Notes: generated by a model not told the origin, from the sequence alone. A stretch of DNA of 64,000 bases from Anniella stebbinsi (GCA_029215795.1 JARDYH010000005.1:15594001-15658000), one strand, 5' to 3'; shown: positions 31,525 to 41,939, counted from the stretch's first letter. Numbers and translations: made by a program.

Positions 31525-32280
31525 TGTAAGTTCTCACACGTCCTCAAAAAATGTGGCTGCATAGAGGGCTTGGGGGTATGGTACATTTCAGTGTAATTGA
31601 TTAGCCCATTAATCTGTGAAAAAGGCAGATGATGAATCCACTAGAAATTATTTAAATCGGATGACAGCTCTTGTCACCACACGCCGCCTCTGCATAGAAA
31701 AGCTACAACATGGATGTTTTCCCCAGCACCCTCCACGAGAGGGCTGTAATTTAGTTTCCTTTGGAGAGAAATGAGATGTGTGTGCATGCGTCCATAGGGG
31801 TTGGGTGGGCAATGTTCTAATTTCACTATCTTTCCAAATTCCTGGATTGATTTTGGCTGAAATATAGCACCATTGATCCAGGTAGTAAAATCTCTCATGG
31901 AAATTGGTCTGCAGCCTCGCTTTTTCTCTCTCCCTCCCCTTTACAAGGGCAAGGTTCCTGTGCAGCAAAATTGGCAGGATGCTTTAATTGGCATTTCAAA
32001 TCTGTTCCGCTTAGGGCCCTACTGTGCATCTCTGAACAGGTTTCTTCCTTGCAACAAAGGGAGGGGAAGAGATCCACTGAATCAAACAATCTGAAGAAAC
32101 CAAAGGGCCAACCAGCCTCCAGGAGTAGTCCTTTGTGTTGAGGAGGTCTTGTGGCTGTGTGTGGCCATGTGCCTTCTTTTACAGAGGATGGCCTTCTGTC
32201 CTTCCAAGGTCCATCAGGAGGAAGAGCTGGTCCTTGAAGCTGCCTATCAACCGTATCTGGATAGCAGACTGAGCAAGGCG
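31525..32280. other. Stretch without recognised features
   Basis: No exon was recognised. The minus frame 31895-32308 (137 codons) overlaps plus frames and shows no domain. Confidence 0.4.
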
Positions 32281-32284
32281 CCCA

Positions 32285-32395
32285 GGTCACCTGGACACAG
32301 TCTTCCACACTATGGTGAGATGGACTATATTTCTATTTAAATTGTAATAATGATTTCTAAATTTGCACATATATGCATAAATTAGCGAATGAAAA
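32285..32395 (+). repeat. Dispersed repeat, family C
   Basis: CACACTATGGTGAGATGGAC, ATTTCTAAATTTGCAC and GCATAAATTAGCGAATG are in the same order as 20755-20870. Confidence 0.6.
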
Positions 32396-32413
32396 CTTTA
32401 CGCAAATAGATGT

Positions 32414-33016
32414 TGTGACGCCACAGCCTCAAACACCAGGCCTAGACGAGCACACCCTTCTCAGGCTAAGCACCACCACTTAAACACCTGAGGGAAGGGT
32501 AAAAGACGCACCACTTTTCCCTTATAGCAGAGGGAAAAGGTACTGAGGTTTTGAAAAAGTTATTCTGTGACTATATGGGACGAAGGTTTCATGTAATGTG
32601 TTTCCTTATGAACTAATAGAGCAGGTGACAAAGCCAAACTGACCCGTGGTTTGTGGTAGCAAAAATAAAAGAAAATGTTTATTGTTGTTTACAGTTCTTG
32701 GTTCCTTCAAATTCAATTTAAAACCTGCCTATTCTGATAATTCTAGTAATCTTAATAATAATCCTAAATCCATAAAATCTTATATTTATTTACTCTTCGC
32801 ACACTCCTGACAAGAACACACAGCTAAACACATCTATCTTCAACCTAACCACCCTCTACCCAACCTACTGACAAACCCCTCCCTCACACCATATATACTC
32901 CTCCCCCTCCCTTTTCCAGCATCACCAGCCACACCTACTCAGTCTAACATTCCGTACTTTCTAAACATACTGATCCAGACATACTTAAGGGGACAGGACT
33001 GTGGGGTAACGCCACA
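32414..33016 (-). mobile_element. Solo LTR, 603 bp, with 5-bp target duplication
   Basis: The segment starts TGTGACGCCACAGC and ends GGGGTAACGCCACA, giving TG...CA termini. It is flanked by identical GATGT (32409-32413 and 33017-33021). Read on the minus strand, a TATA-like GTATATATGG (about 32890) precedes an AATAAA (plus-strand TTTATT at 32678-32683), so minus orientation is favoured. No internal gag or pol is next to it, so it is a solitary LTR of a Gypsy-like or endogenous retroviral element. Confidence 0.7.
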
Positions 33017-33163
33017 GATGTCCTTGTTTTTATTTGATTGTTTTTTGACAATTTACAAATATCCAATCTGCTGTGGATACAGGGAGTGGACATTGCTTCC
33101 TGTTGTTTAACAAGCTACTCATTCCCAAAAAGGAATTCCCCTCTTATCCCATAACTGCTAAAC

Positions 33164-33334
33164 TAGGGTGACCAGATAAAATCCAGGTCAGGGCTCATGT
33201 AACTTTAACAGTTGTAGAGAAAAGGGAATTTCAGCCAGTGTCACTTGTATGCAATTAGTTCCTGGTGATATTCCCTCTTCATCACAACAGTTAAAGGTGC
33301 AGGGGCCCTGACCTGGATTTTGTCTGGTCAGCCT
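33164..33334. mobile_element. Foldback family, 171-bp monomer
   Basis: A single hairpin has both outer ends of the AGATAAAATCCAGGTCAGG type. Flanks TGCTAAAC (33156-33163) and CACTAAAC (33335-33342) match 6/8, both transitions. The last A of the right end is missing, which explains 171 rather than 172 bp. Confidence 0.85.
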
Positions 33335-33599
33335 CACTAAACACTCCAAACTACATTGGCAAGGGCCTTTTGTGAACAGCTGTTATATAATGTCTACTTG
33401 TTGCTGCCTCTCTCGAAGAATACCGGAAGCTTGGTGAGGAAGGACATCCCTTTGCAGAAGCCATGCTGATTCTTCGTCAGGAAGGTTTGTTCTTCTTTAC
33501 CAAACAACATAGATAAAAACAACCTGCATATTAAAAATGCCATGTGAAACGAGTAGTAGCTGCCACACACCAGCCTTTCCTTCCTTAATATCTGAACAC

Positions 33600-33880
33600 A
33601 GCAGTGCTTGCCACAGTTTCCTCCCCGCCTGCATGATCTTTTCTTGACCTCTTTCCCCCGCTTTTCTTCCCCCTCTTTCCTTGTTCTCTTCTTCATCTTT
33701 CTACCGTCTCTTCTCTCTCTTGCATGACCTTGCTTTCTTTTTCTTGACTTCTTTTCCCTTTCTTTGCTCTGTTCAACATCTTTCTACTTTCCTTTCTTCC
33801 TCAAGCTTGCTTGATTTCTCTTTTCTTCTCTGTCTCTGTCTCTGTCTCTCTCTGTTTCTCCCCCTTCCTTTTTTCCCATG
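33600..33880. repeat. Pyrimidine-rich low-complexity region
   Basis: CTT-, TTTC- and TCTG-rich text dominates the plus strand (for example CTCTGTCTCTGTCTCTGTCT). It produces the leucine/phenylalanine-rich plus frame at 33681-34034, which is not coding evidence. Confidence 0.7.
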
Positions 33881-34190
33881 CTTCACTTTGCCATCATGCC
33901 TTACTCTCTCCTTCATAGCACTCAGCAGTACATGCTCACCTAAAGGTCAGAACACATATCTAAGTGCAGTGCTGCTCATCTTGCAGTGGGAGAGTGGATC
34001 CCATCCAATGCCTGCAGGAAGAATTGCAAATTGAAATGCCCATTGCAATCCTTGAAGGAAGTGGGGTGGGGTGGGGGAGAAGAAGGATCACTCCTGGGAA
34101 TCCTTGAAAGGGATCATAAGGGACAGGATGTGAAAGCGATCAAGGATGGACCCCTTCGGTTGCTGCTGCACAATCTGTTGGGTGAGTCAC

Positions 34191-34693
34191 TGGCTGGTTT
34201 CGCACGACACATTAGGCAACGGAGGTGGGGGAGAGACAACCATCAGTTGTGTTCCTTATCGTGTCGTGTGGAGGGTTACACACCACACACACACAACTGA
34301 TGGTACTCTAATCAGCCCAATTAAGCAATGGAGAGAAACAACGGGATTGCACGTTGTTTAGCTCGAAGCCCATTGTTTAAAGTGTCGTCCGAAATGACCC
34401 CCCTCTCTCCGTGCACTATTCCGTTTGGGCATAGAGTTCTGCTGGCTGGAACAGCCGACCCCCCCCCCCCCGCCCCGGCTGCTCCGACACAGCCGGCAGA
34501 ACTTGCGGTGCATGCTGGGATACGGCTGGAGGACTGAGGGAGGGGGGAGGGAGAAGACGCTGCAGCCCAGATGGACTTTCAGCCGCGTGACAGGGGAGGG
34601 GCAACGTGTTGTGTGGGGAGCACCGCCTACCTAACACATGGTCAGTATGCTATTTCCCCCTCCGTTGCCTAATATGTCACGCAAAACCAGCCA
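34191..34693. mobile_element. TIR element of 503 bp with about 35-bp termini
   Basis: The left end TGGCTGGTTTCGCACGACAC then ATTAGGCAACGGAGG is matched by the inverse of the right end, TGGCTGGTTTTGCGTGACAT then ATTAGGCAACGGAGG. The interior includes a GC-rich block (34430-34600), a poly-C run and TTGTGTGGGGAGCACC, shared with the window start. No convincing target duplication was found. No transposase frame is present. Confidence 0.8.
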
Positions 34694-35162
34694 CGGTCTC
34701 TTCCCTTAGTCATGATTGCAAGGAAAACGTAACCAATAGTTTTGCTTGCCCCTCCCCTCCATGCAGACACTGAGGGAGGTGACCTGGAGGTGCCTCGCAC
34801 ACACACAGTGCCACCTACATGCACACTTTACCCCTGCAGCTCAGCCATTTGAATTGTGATGCTGCTCCTACCCTCTACATGGGGAAAAGGCCAGGATAAT
34901 GTTGTGTTCTCTCCCCACATCCCCAGTCCGTCAATTAATAATGGGTGATCAAGCAACCAGAATTTCGCGCCCCTTGCAAAATAGTAAATGTCTTTGGATG
35001 TGCTTGAATCCATTTTGAATGCATTTGAACAAAAACACCTTCTTTATATACAGTTGGCTCCCCTGTTTCATTAAAAAACAACTAACCCAGGAATAATTGT
35101 GTTGAGTTTACCAACATATGCGAGATCTGAAGTCAGTGAAGGGCAGAAAAAAATGTATGCAT

Positions 35163-35684
35163 CAGGGGTGGGGAACTTTATTGGCTCTGGGGGCTGGATT
35201 GCCTTCCGCTGCCACCCATGTCAAGGTACTCAACTGATGATGTCAGGGGTAGGACTCTGGTCCCTTACAGCATTGGGCCCCTGGCCAAAGCACTGGTTGG
35301 AGCTCTTTGTCAGCACTTTGGCCAAGTGCGCTTCACTCTTGCATCTGGTTGCCCACATGCAGAAGCAGGAGTGAAGCCAGCTGTGCACTTGGCTGGTATA
35401 TGCAAGAGTCCTTGCAAATGCACTCTGCTCCTCCTTCTAGGCCCACTGCTTGTAGGCCTCCCCTATTGGGAGGGGGAGTGGACAAACGGGAATGCCCTTG
35501 TTATCTCTGATCACAGGTTGGAGATAACGAGGGGATCCCTCTCCCTCCCTCCCTCCCCAAGCCCTTGGCAGCCTCCAGGAGAGGGGTGGGGCCTGGTAAG
35601 GGGAGTGGGTGGGACCTGCAGAAGGAACCCAAGGCTCTGTGAGTGATATGGGGAACCTCCATGGTCAGAGTTTTCCTGTCCCTG
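35163..35684. mobile_element. hAT-like element, about 522 bp
   Basis: The left end CAGGGGTGGGGAACTTTATT is hAT-type; the right end TTTTCCTGTCCCTG is a degraded inverse. Flanks GTATGCAT and GCATACAA match 5/8 with two transitions. The interior contains GGGTGGGGCCTGG and GAGTGGGTGGGACC blocks common in such elements. Confidence 0.55.
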
Positions 35685-35805
35685 GCATACAATGTACAGT
35701 GGGAAGAGAAATGCTTCCAGCAATATGCAATACTGGAAAGGTGGCATAGGGACCAAATGCACCGGGATGGCTTGCCTTCATATGGAATAGGGCTTAACTC
35801 AAAGA

Positions 35806-35977
35806 TAGGCTGACCGTATGAAAAGGAGGACAGGGCTCATGCAACTTTAACTGCTGTGATGAAAAGGGAATTTCACCAGGAACTAATTGCATACAAATTA
35901 CACTGGCTGAAATTCCCTTTTCTCTATAACTGTTAAAGTTACATGAGCCCTGTCCTCCTTTTCATATGGTCAGCCTA
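35806..35977. mobile_element. Foldback family, 172-bp monomer
   Basis: The whole copy is a hairpin of about 72-bp arms around CAGGAACTAATTGCATACAA. Both ends are of the ATGAAAAGGAGGACAGGGCT type. Flanks CTCAAAGA (35798-35805) and CTCAAAGG (35978-35985) match 7/8. Confidence 0.9.
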
Positions 35978-36559
35978 CTCAAAGGCAAAGGCACTGCCAC
36001 CCTGTCCCCAGAGATCAAAGTCACAGTGGGGTGGGTGGGGTGGGGAGGGTATATCAAGGTATAGGAGCTGAAAGAAAAGGCATGTGAAACTGCGGTTGAT
36101 GTGTGCATATCAGACAGATTTCTAATTATGTCCGTAATTTGCATGAATTTTATGTTTGCTGTGGAAGGAGAATAGCTATATTGCGTTTATCAACTATGCT
36201 GCTTTTCTGCAGCTTAAGAAGAATCCCAGATTCCACAACCTGGCTTCTGAAAACTCACTGGCAGAATAAGAATACATTATGTATATTATGCCACTTATGT
36301 AAATGATACTGGATTATTTGCACTAAGAATTGAATCCAATTTGATTAATTAGAGATAAACTCCTTTGCAACATCAGCAGGAGTGATGGCTTCTTTGAGAC
36401 CTCAATCTACTTTCACTAGGGTAGATCTTCTAACCACATTGCAGTAGTTGGGACCTTTGGGAGATGGGTGAGCAAGGGATTGCTATGCTTGGGCCCATGG
36501 GGCCTTAGTTGGAGAAACCCATTTAGGAGGTGGAATTTGATGAATTTTCCTAGGTTCAC

Positions 36560-36945
36560 TCCCCCCCCCCCCTCAGGTGACTTCGTTCCAGTTCCTGCTG
36601 CAGAGCCTGACTCATCTACAACGATTCAGGCCTGTTTGAGGCTTTTTTTCTGGGCATTTTGCATATTCCCCACGACCACCAGGTCTGCAATTTGTACAAA
36701 TTTCTGAGCCATTTGCACTCATTTCTGAGCAATTTGTTCACATTATAGTCGAATTTGTGCAACTGTCTCAGCAATTTGCAGAAATTGCAGAACCTGTGGG
36801 GGGAAATGCGCAAAAAATGTCCCCCGAGTTTGGGGAAAAGCCTGCAGCTTCACTTGCAAATGCAAATCGAGTCGTACAGGCCATGGAACTCTGTTGAGTA
36901 AAAAAGAACCAGATTTCACTGTGACGGACATCCCTAGCCCCAAAT
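36560..36945. mobile_element. Fuzzy AATTTGCA-rich element ending in CATCCCTAG
   Basis: Irregular AATTTGTNCA and TTTCTGAGCNATTTG blocks are followed by GTGACGGACATCCCTAG (ends 36945), whose inverse CTAGGGATGTCC matches the terminal class at 63557. The left end is unclear. Confidence 0.35.
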
Positions 36946-36988
36946 CTAGTCCCCAAATCCCTGGGTCTATTCTACAGAGCCCTGAATG

Positions 36989-37308
36989 TAGGCTGACCAT
37001 ATGAAAAGGAGGACAGGGCTCATGTAACTTTAACAGTTGTAGAGAAAGGGGAATTTCAGCCAGTGTCATTTGTATGCAATTAGTTCCTGGTGAAATTCTC
37101 TCTTCATCACAACCGTTAAAGTTGCAGGCACTATACTAGAGTGACCAGATACAAAAGAAGGCGGGGCCCCTGCAACTTTAACGGTTGTGATGAAGAGGGA
37201 ATTTCACCATGAACTAATTGCATACAAATGACACTGGCTGAAATTCCCTTTTCTCTACAACTGTTAAAGTTACATGAGCCCTGTCCTCCTTTCCATATGG
37301 TCAGCCTA
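36989..37308. mobile_element. Foldback hAT-like element, 320-bp dimer (forward), best preserved
   Basis: A 140-bp truncated inverse monomer (36989-37128), spacer CACTATAC (37129-37136) and a 172-bp monomer (37137-37308) make up the copy. Outer ends are TAGGCTGACCATATGAAAAG and the inverse of TAGGCTGACCATATGGAAAG. Flanks CCTGAATG (36981-36988 and 37309-37316) are identical. Confidence 0.94.
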
Positions 37309-37461
37309 CCTGAATGTCCATTGATGTTGATGAGATTTCCCTCCCTTAATTTAATTGCATGAGGGGACTGATTTTCAAAGGGGATTGAAGCTAAGGAGGA
37401 AAAGGTAAACTCTTCCTGTTAAGGAGTGAAAGGGAAAAACTTCTCTAAACAGCAGAGTTTC

Positions 37462-37818
37462 TGTTAGAAATCCAATGTCCAGTCTCCACTTGCTCTCTCT
37501 CCAGTTAGCAACCAAGAAGGAATAATTCAAACACACGTTGAAGTCTTTCAAACAATTTTTTAGTAGAAAAGCACAGCACCTCCGGTATAACATTCCTCCT
37601 ACACAACCCCAACACTGACAAACTGTTTTTTACATATGTATACACTTTTACAGCCTCTTGCACACACATTGCATCAGCTAATCAAGCAATTGAGAGACTA
37701 TCTTCACTCTTTATCTTTCTTGGTTTGGCTCCCTTTATATATCTGCAACACCTGCACATGATGTCATTTTTTCTTTCCAGGCTCTTCTGCAGATTGTATT
37801 TTTTTTTCATCCCTGACA
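37462..37818 (-). mobile_element. LTR-like segment, minus orientation
   Basis: The plus-strand start TGTTAGAAATCC and end CATCCCTGACA give TG...CA termini, with TGTCAGGGATG as the minus-strand 5' end. A strong TATA box (inverse GATATATAAAGGGAG near 37730-37745) lies on the minus strand. The flanks (GTTTC, CTTCC) are only a weak target duplication. No internal retroelement genes are adjacent. Confidence 0.5.
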
Positions 37819-38099
37819 CTTCCCTCCTCACTTGCTAGAAGAAACCTCCCAATCACCCTTGCATGGCAATTAAGTTTCTTATTTTTCTGTTTAAAGCAAC
37901 CTCTTCCATTGATGCAGTACGGGTGATTTTTTTTTCTTCCTGAGCTTAATTCTCAGCTATAGGAGGATTGCCTGCGGGATCCCAGTTGGAAAGGGTTAAC
38001 CTGAGCTGCCCAAAAATCCCATCTGCCTACATGGCAATTTGGCTTAGAAAACAACTTCCATTGATGCTTAATTATATGGGATGGGGACAACTTTCCTCC

Positions 38100-38170
38100 A
38101 GGAAGGGAAGAGATGAGGAGGATGAGGATGAGGATGATGACGACAACAAAAATAACAATAACAACAAAAT
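38100..38170. repeat. GAGGAT / AACAAT low-complexity patch
   Basis: GATGAGGAGGATGAGGATGA is followed by AACAATAACAACAA text. It accounts for the acidic, asparagine-rich frame at 37968-38282. Confidence 0.75.
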
Positions 38171-38229
38171 TGTTGTACATCCCTACTTGATTTTTTTTTT
38201 TAATGAAATTGAAGCTGTATCCTTATATA

Positions 38230-38405
38230 AGTTAAGAAGAGCCCTGCTGGATCAGATCAAGGTCCTTCTAGTTCAGTTCTGATCACACAGCAACCAATCA
38301 GCTGCTCACAGGAAGCCCACAAGCAGGACAGGAATGCAACAGTACCCTCCCGCCCATGTTCCCCAGCAACTAGTGTACATAGGCATACTGCACCTCAGAA
38401 GAGAC
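38230..38405 (-). mobile_element. CR1-like LINE 3' end fragment, minus strand
   Basis: GTTAAGAAGAGCCCTGCTGG, CACACAGCAACCAATCAGCT, GCAACAGTACCCTCC and CCCCAGCAACTAGTGTACAT are in the order seen at 53660-53830. Confidence 0.75.
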
Positions 38406-38847
38406 TGGCAATGTGGGGCAACAACAAGATGATCCTATCGGCCTTATTCTCTGACTGTAAATCCTTTGTATTTGCTTAGAGTCCTCCAGTAACCCAGCCT
38501 GAATTTGTTCCAAATGGCTTTGTGCAAATAAAAATAAAAATAAAGAAAGGCCTGGTTTTTGGCCAATCTCAGTGAGATGGATTGCAACATGACCTAGAGA
38601 GAGAGGGGGAGGAGAGGCACTTTGAACACACTGTGCTCCCAGCATCAAATTTTAAACATCTGCTAACCCTTGTCATAGAAAGCTTTTTGACACACGGACT
38701 GTCGGCATCATGGGCTGCAGAGAGCAGAACCTTGGGCCGGCTTGGCTATGCATTTGGTTGGATTAGCCATTCTGAGCAATTCTACCGAGCACAGCAGTGC
38801 AATGCCATTAAGGAGTGGGAGCACTTTACCTAAGTGCTGCTCCCAGA

Positions 38848-38905
38848 TTCTAGGTCAGAAGGAACCCCTGAGATCATCTAGGCTGGCAGGCATGCTCTTC
38901 ATCAC
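38848..38905 (-). mobile_element. CR1 3' end fragment, minus strand
   Basis: GATTCTAGGTCAGAAGGAAC and CCCTGAGATCATCTAGGCTG are the inverse of the CR1 terminus at 15255-15363. Confidence 0.5.
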
Positions 38906-38949
38906 TGAAATGGGTGTTGGTAGGGGATTGGCACTCGTTTTTAAAAATA

Positions 38950-39600
38950 TGTACACAGCATGTGGAAATTGAATCCAAATGCTTGCTGTATTTATGTTAC
39001 AGTAGTAAGGATCCATTTTGTGCAAAATAAGCTTCATTCTAAAACTTCTCTAAATTCTGTGTGTGTGTGTGCCTGTGTGCGTAGCTGTCTAGTGAAAAAT
39101 CCTGGCTGAATGGTCCTTGATAGCTGGTGGCCATGAACAACGGGACTCATCCTGTCCGCTAAACAAAAGAACGTGAATGTATTTTGCACTTGGCTAAGCG
39201 ACAGAGAACTTTGGCCGTGGAGGGCAGGGGGCTTCAAATGTATGCTATTTTGCTTTGGGGAAATGGATGCAGGATGCATGTCTTCTTGGGATGCTAAATA
39301 AACAGATGGTACAAAAATATTTTACATCTCCAGTACCCTTTCTTCACAAGACAACTCCCCCTGTAAAAAGTTGTCCCCGGGTCATCTTACCATTCCAGGT
39401 AGGGTTTGGGAGGAGCAGGGAACAAAATACATATCTTGATATCCCAATTTACCCTCTAGAAAGCACCAAGTGGCTTGCTTGGGGCTCTCAGTGGTCTCAC
39501 AAGCAAGCCCAAATCTGTTTGGCTTCAAAAACCAATCCTATTTGCCGTGTTGCAAAGCAGCACAATCCTTTGCATGCTTAGGACATTTGTACACCAGGCT
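38950..39600. other. Stretch without recognised features
   Basis: A GT run at 39060-39082 only. No gene recognised. Confidence 0.4.
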
Positions 39601-39607
39601 GTTTGCC

Positions 39608-39698
39608 TGGGATCGCCCTCCCTCCCTCCCTGTTTGCCGATGGTGTGTATTAGGTACTTCTGGGATCGCCCTCCCTCCCTCTACACCCCTATGGTGTA
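39608..39698. repeat. Two-copy tandem duplication of about 53 bp
   Basis: TGGGATCGCCCTCCCTCCCT begins at 39608 and again at 39661, each followed some 20-25 bp later by TATGGTGT or GATGGTGT. Confidence 0.75.
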
Positions 39699-39712
39699 GA
39701 AAGGGCCTTAGC

Positions 39713-39775
39713 TGGAAGTAAGTTCCACTGATTTCGATAGGACGTACTCCATAGTAACAGTGTACAGGTCTCTGC
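39713..39775. repeat. Palindromic AGTAAGTCC-type repeat fragment
   Basis: AAGTAAGTTCCACTGATTTC, GATAGGACGTACTCC and TAGTAACAGTGTACAGG. Confidence 0.5.
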
Positions 39776-39805
39776 AGCTTCAGTGGATACTATTATCAAT
39801 ATCCT

Positions 39806-40005
39806 TTGTCAGTTTCTTCCTCTCCACACACTACCTCCTTCAGCCCAGCAGTACTTGTCAAAGAACTTGTCAATTTCATCCTCCAGTTCAGCACTTCCCA
39901 AGCAAAGGGAGCAGGGAAAATTGACAAGTACAGAATACAGCTCTGCTGAACTAAACCAAGTAATGTGTGGAGAGGATGAAACTGTCAAGGCTATTGAAAA
40001 GAAGG
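39806..40005. mobile_element. Foldback element, about 200 bp
   Basis: The left arm TTTGTCAGTTTCTTCCTCTC then CACACACTACCTCCTTCAGC is complementary to the right arm ending TGTGTGGAGAGGATGAAACT then GTCAA. The central part has a second GACAAGT/ACTTGTC inverted pair. It is seen once only in the window, so its class is inferred. Confidence 0.6.
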
Positions 40006-40061
40006 GACTATGCAGGCTACATAGAGGATACCGATGGACTCACAATCATATGTGATCACCA

Positions 40062-40086
40062 ATAAAATAAATAAATAAATAAATAA
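40062..40086. repeat. AAAT microsatellite
   Basis: AATAAATAAATAAAT run. Confidence 0.9.
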
Positions 40087-40143
40087 TAAAAACAATTATG
40101 ATACCATTCGTGCAAATTTCAAGCTCCTCCCTCCCATCCAAAA

Positions 40144-40206
40144 AGAAGAAGAAGAAGAAGAAGAAGAAGAAGAAGAAGAAGAAGAAGAAGAAGAAGAAGA
40201 AGAAGA
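40144..40206. repeat. AAG trinucleotide repeat
   Basis: About 21 AAG units. It creates a lysine-only frame, not coding evidence. Confidence 0.95.
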
Positions 40207-40209
40207 GAA

Positions 40210-41120
40210 AAGAAAAAGCTCAAATTGTCCCCATTAAAAACAACAATCTGTGTATTGGCTTGACTCACTACAGATCAGGTCGACATCAGCAGGGAGGAAC
40301 AGAGCAAAATCCACAATGCTGAACCAGAAAATCTCTTGAGTTTTCACCCCTCCCATATGGAATCCTTATACATCCCTATGCATGACTACGTCAGGATCTA
40401 ACCCATTGTCTGCTAGTTCTGGTCACGTTTCCAGATCTATAAAATTATCAATATTGGTGTCTCGTAGGTTGTCTACACGCATGGCACATCACAAAGTGAA
40501 ACTGTTCCTGGGGTGTACTAGTTCAGACCTCAGGTATATGATTGAGTGCTACTACTACTACTACTGCAAAGACCCTCCAAGTTGCTAGTCCTCATGACTG
40601 TGAAGATAGGGTGGAAAATGTCTAGCTAATCACTGGTAAATCCTATAACCCTATTGTCATAGAAGGCTAAATGGGATTTCCAGCTTTTAGGGCAGGGCAG
40701 GGAAGTTGTTCTAGAGTGGGGGCCAAATGACACCACCAGCCCTTGTAGGTGGGTGGCATCAGGGGGCTTGCCCTGACCCTCACATTGATCAGGGACTGGA
40801 TTTGCTGCACATGGGCTTTCCCCAGCTGGGGAAAGGTGGAAGCAAAGCCATCCCAACTGAGAGTGGCTGGAGGAGCAGTCAAGATGCTGCCTCAGTCAGA
40901 ATCCCAGTGGTGGAAGGCAAAGCTTGGACCCTGACCTTAGTTCTCCGACCACCACTTAGGCTGGGGATGCTTTAGTGCTTTGTTGTGTTGCCCCTGCTGT
41001 GTGCTTCCCAAGAGAGAAAGGCACTGTAGAGATGAAGCCGCCCTGACCAGGGCAGCAACTGGAACACTCAGCATCATTTCAGCCACACCTTGTCCATGTC
41101 CTCACCAATCAGGAGCTACC
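40210..41120. other. Stretch without recognised features
   Basis: A short ACT run (40549-40566) only. Overlapping short frames show no domain. Confidence 0.4.
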
Positions 41121-41123
41121 AGT

Positions 41124-41281
41124 AAAGGTTGGTGGCTCCAGTTTCAGTGGGGTTGTGAATCCACCCTGGGTTTCAGTAAGAACTGGCCAGAACTCTAAAG
41201 GAACAATTCAAGGTGCTGTACCCTATCCCCAAGATGGCACCTTGAGCAACTCCACTAAGATCGGAGCCATCAGCCTCAAGT
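41124..41281. mobile_element. Palindromic miniature element, family B copy 3 (degraded)
   Basis: The left arm AAGGTTGGTGGCTCCAGTTT to CTGGCCAGAACTCTAAAGGA is well matched to the other copies. The right arm is shortened to ACCTTGAGCAACTCCACTAA and GGAGCCATCAGCCTC. Confidence 0.65.
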
Positions 41282-41764
41282 GGTGGGTGGGAAGACACAG
41301 TTTGGATGAGTCCATGGCTTTGTATAGTACATGCCATCCCCATGGAAGTGGGGCTCTGTCAGTGTTGGGAGGAGTAGCATCTTCCAGTGGTGGCCAAGTC
41401 CCCACCACCATACTCCTGCTGTCATCCCCAACCTGAGATTGGAGATAACAGTGGGGATGCCTCCAGGATGTGGGGCTTACAGATCAAGCCCCATCCCCTG
41501 GAGGAATCCAAGGAGGATCTGTGGACTGGATCGGGAAACTCTATGGGCTGGATTAGTCCCACGGGACAGAGATTCTCTATGTACGATATAGGGCCTGGGT
41601 TTCAATGCCATGCATTGCTCTTTGCCCCTTTCCCTGATTAACAGAAGCATACACGTAACACTCTGCATACATTGATTTGTGTAATTAATACAGGTGACAG
41701 AAAGAATTCATCATTCCATGGTGCAAACTGTGGACTATTTTAGTGCAGCATGTTACTGCACCAT

Positions 41765-41920
41765 CTGAAGCATGTTTAACTCAGAAGTGAATGGGATTTA
41801 GATTAGAGCCTTTTTATTCACTGAGGTTGTATAATCCTATACCAACTCATCTGGGAGTAAGCCCCATTAAACTCAATGGGTCTTCTCTCTGAGCAGACAT
41901 GTATGGGACTTTGAGATGCT
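41765..41920. repeat. Two overlapping palindromic AGTAAGTCC-type repeats
   Basis: 41770-41815 has an AACTCAGAAGTGAATGGGAT half. 41830-41920 has TAATCCTATACCAACTCATC, GGGAGTAAGCCCCATTAAAC, TCAATGGGTCTTCTCTCTGA and GCAGACATGTATGG. Confidence 0.65.
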
Positions 41921-41939
41921 TCAATAATGATGACATGAC

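Noticed and set aside
34430..34620. GC-rich block considered as a CpG island promoter
   Set aside because: It lies wholly inside the 503-bp TIR element, so its composition is that of the transposon.
40098..40322. Lysine-rich open frame
   Set aside because: Produced by an AAG microsatellite.
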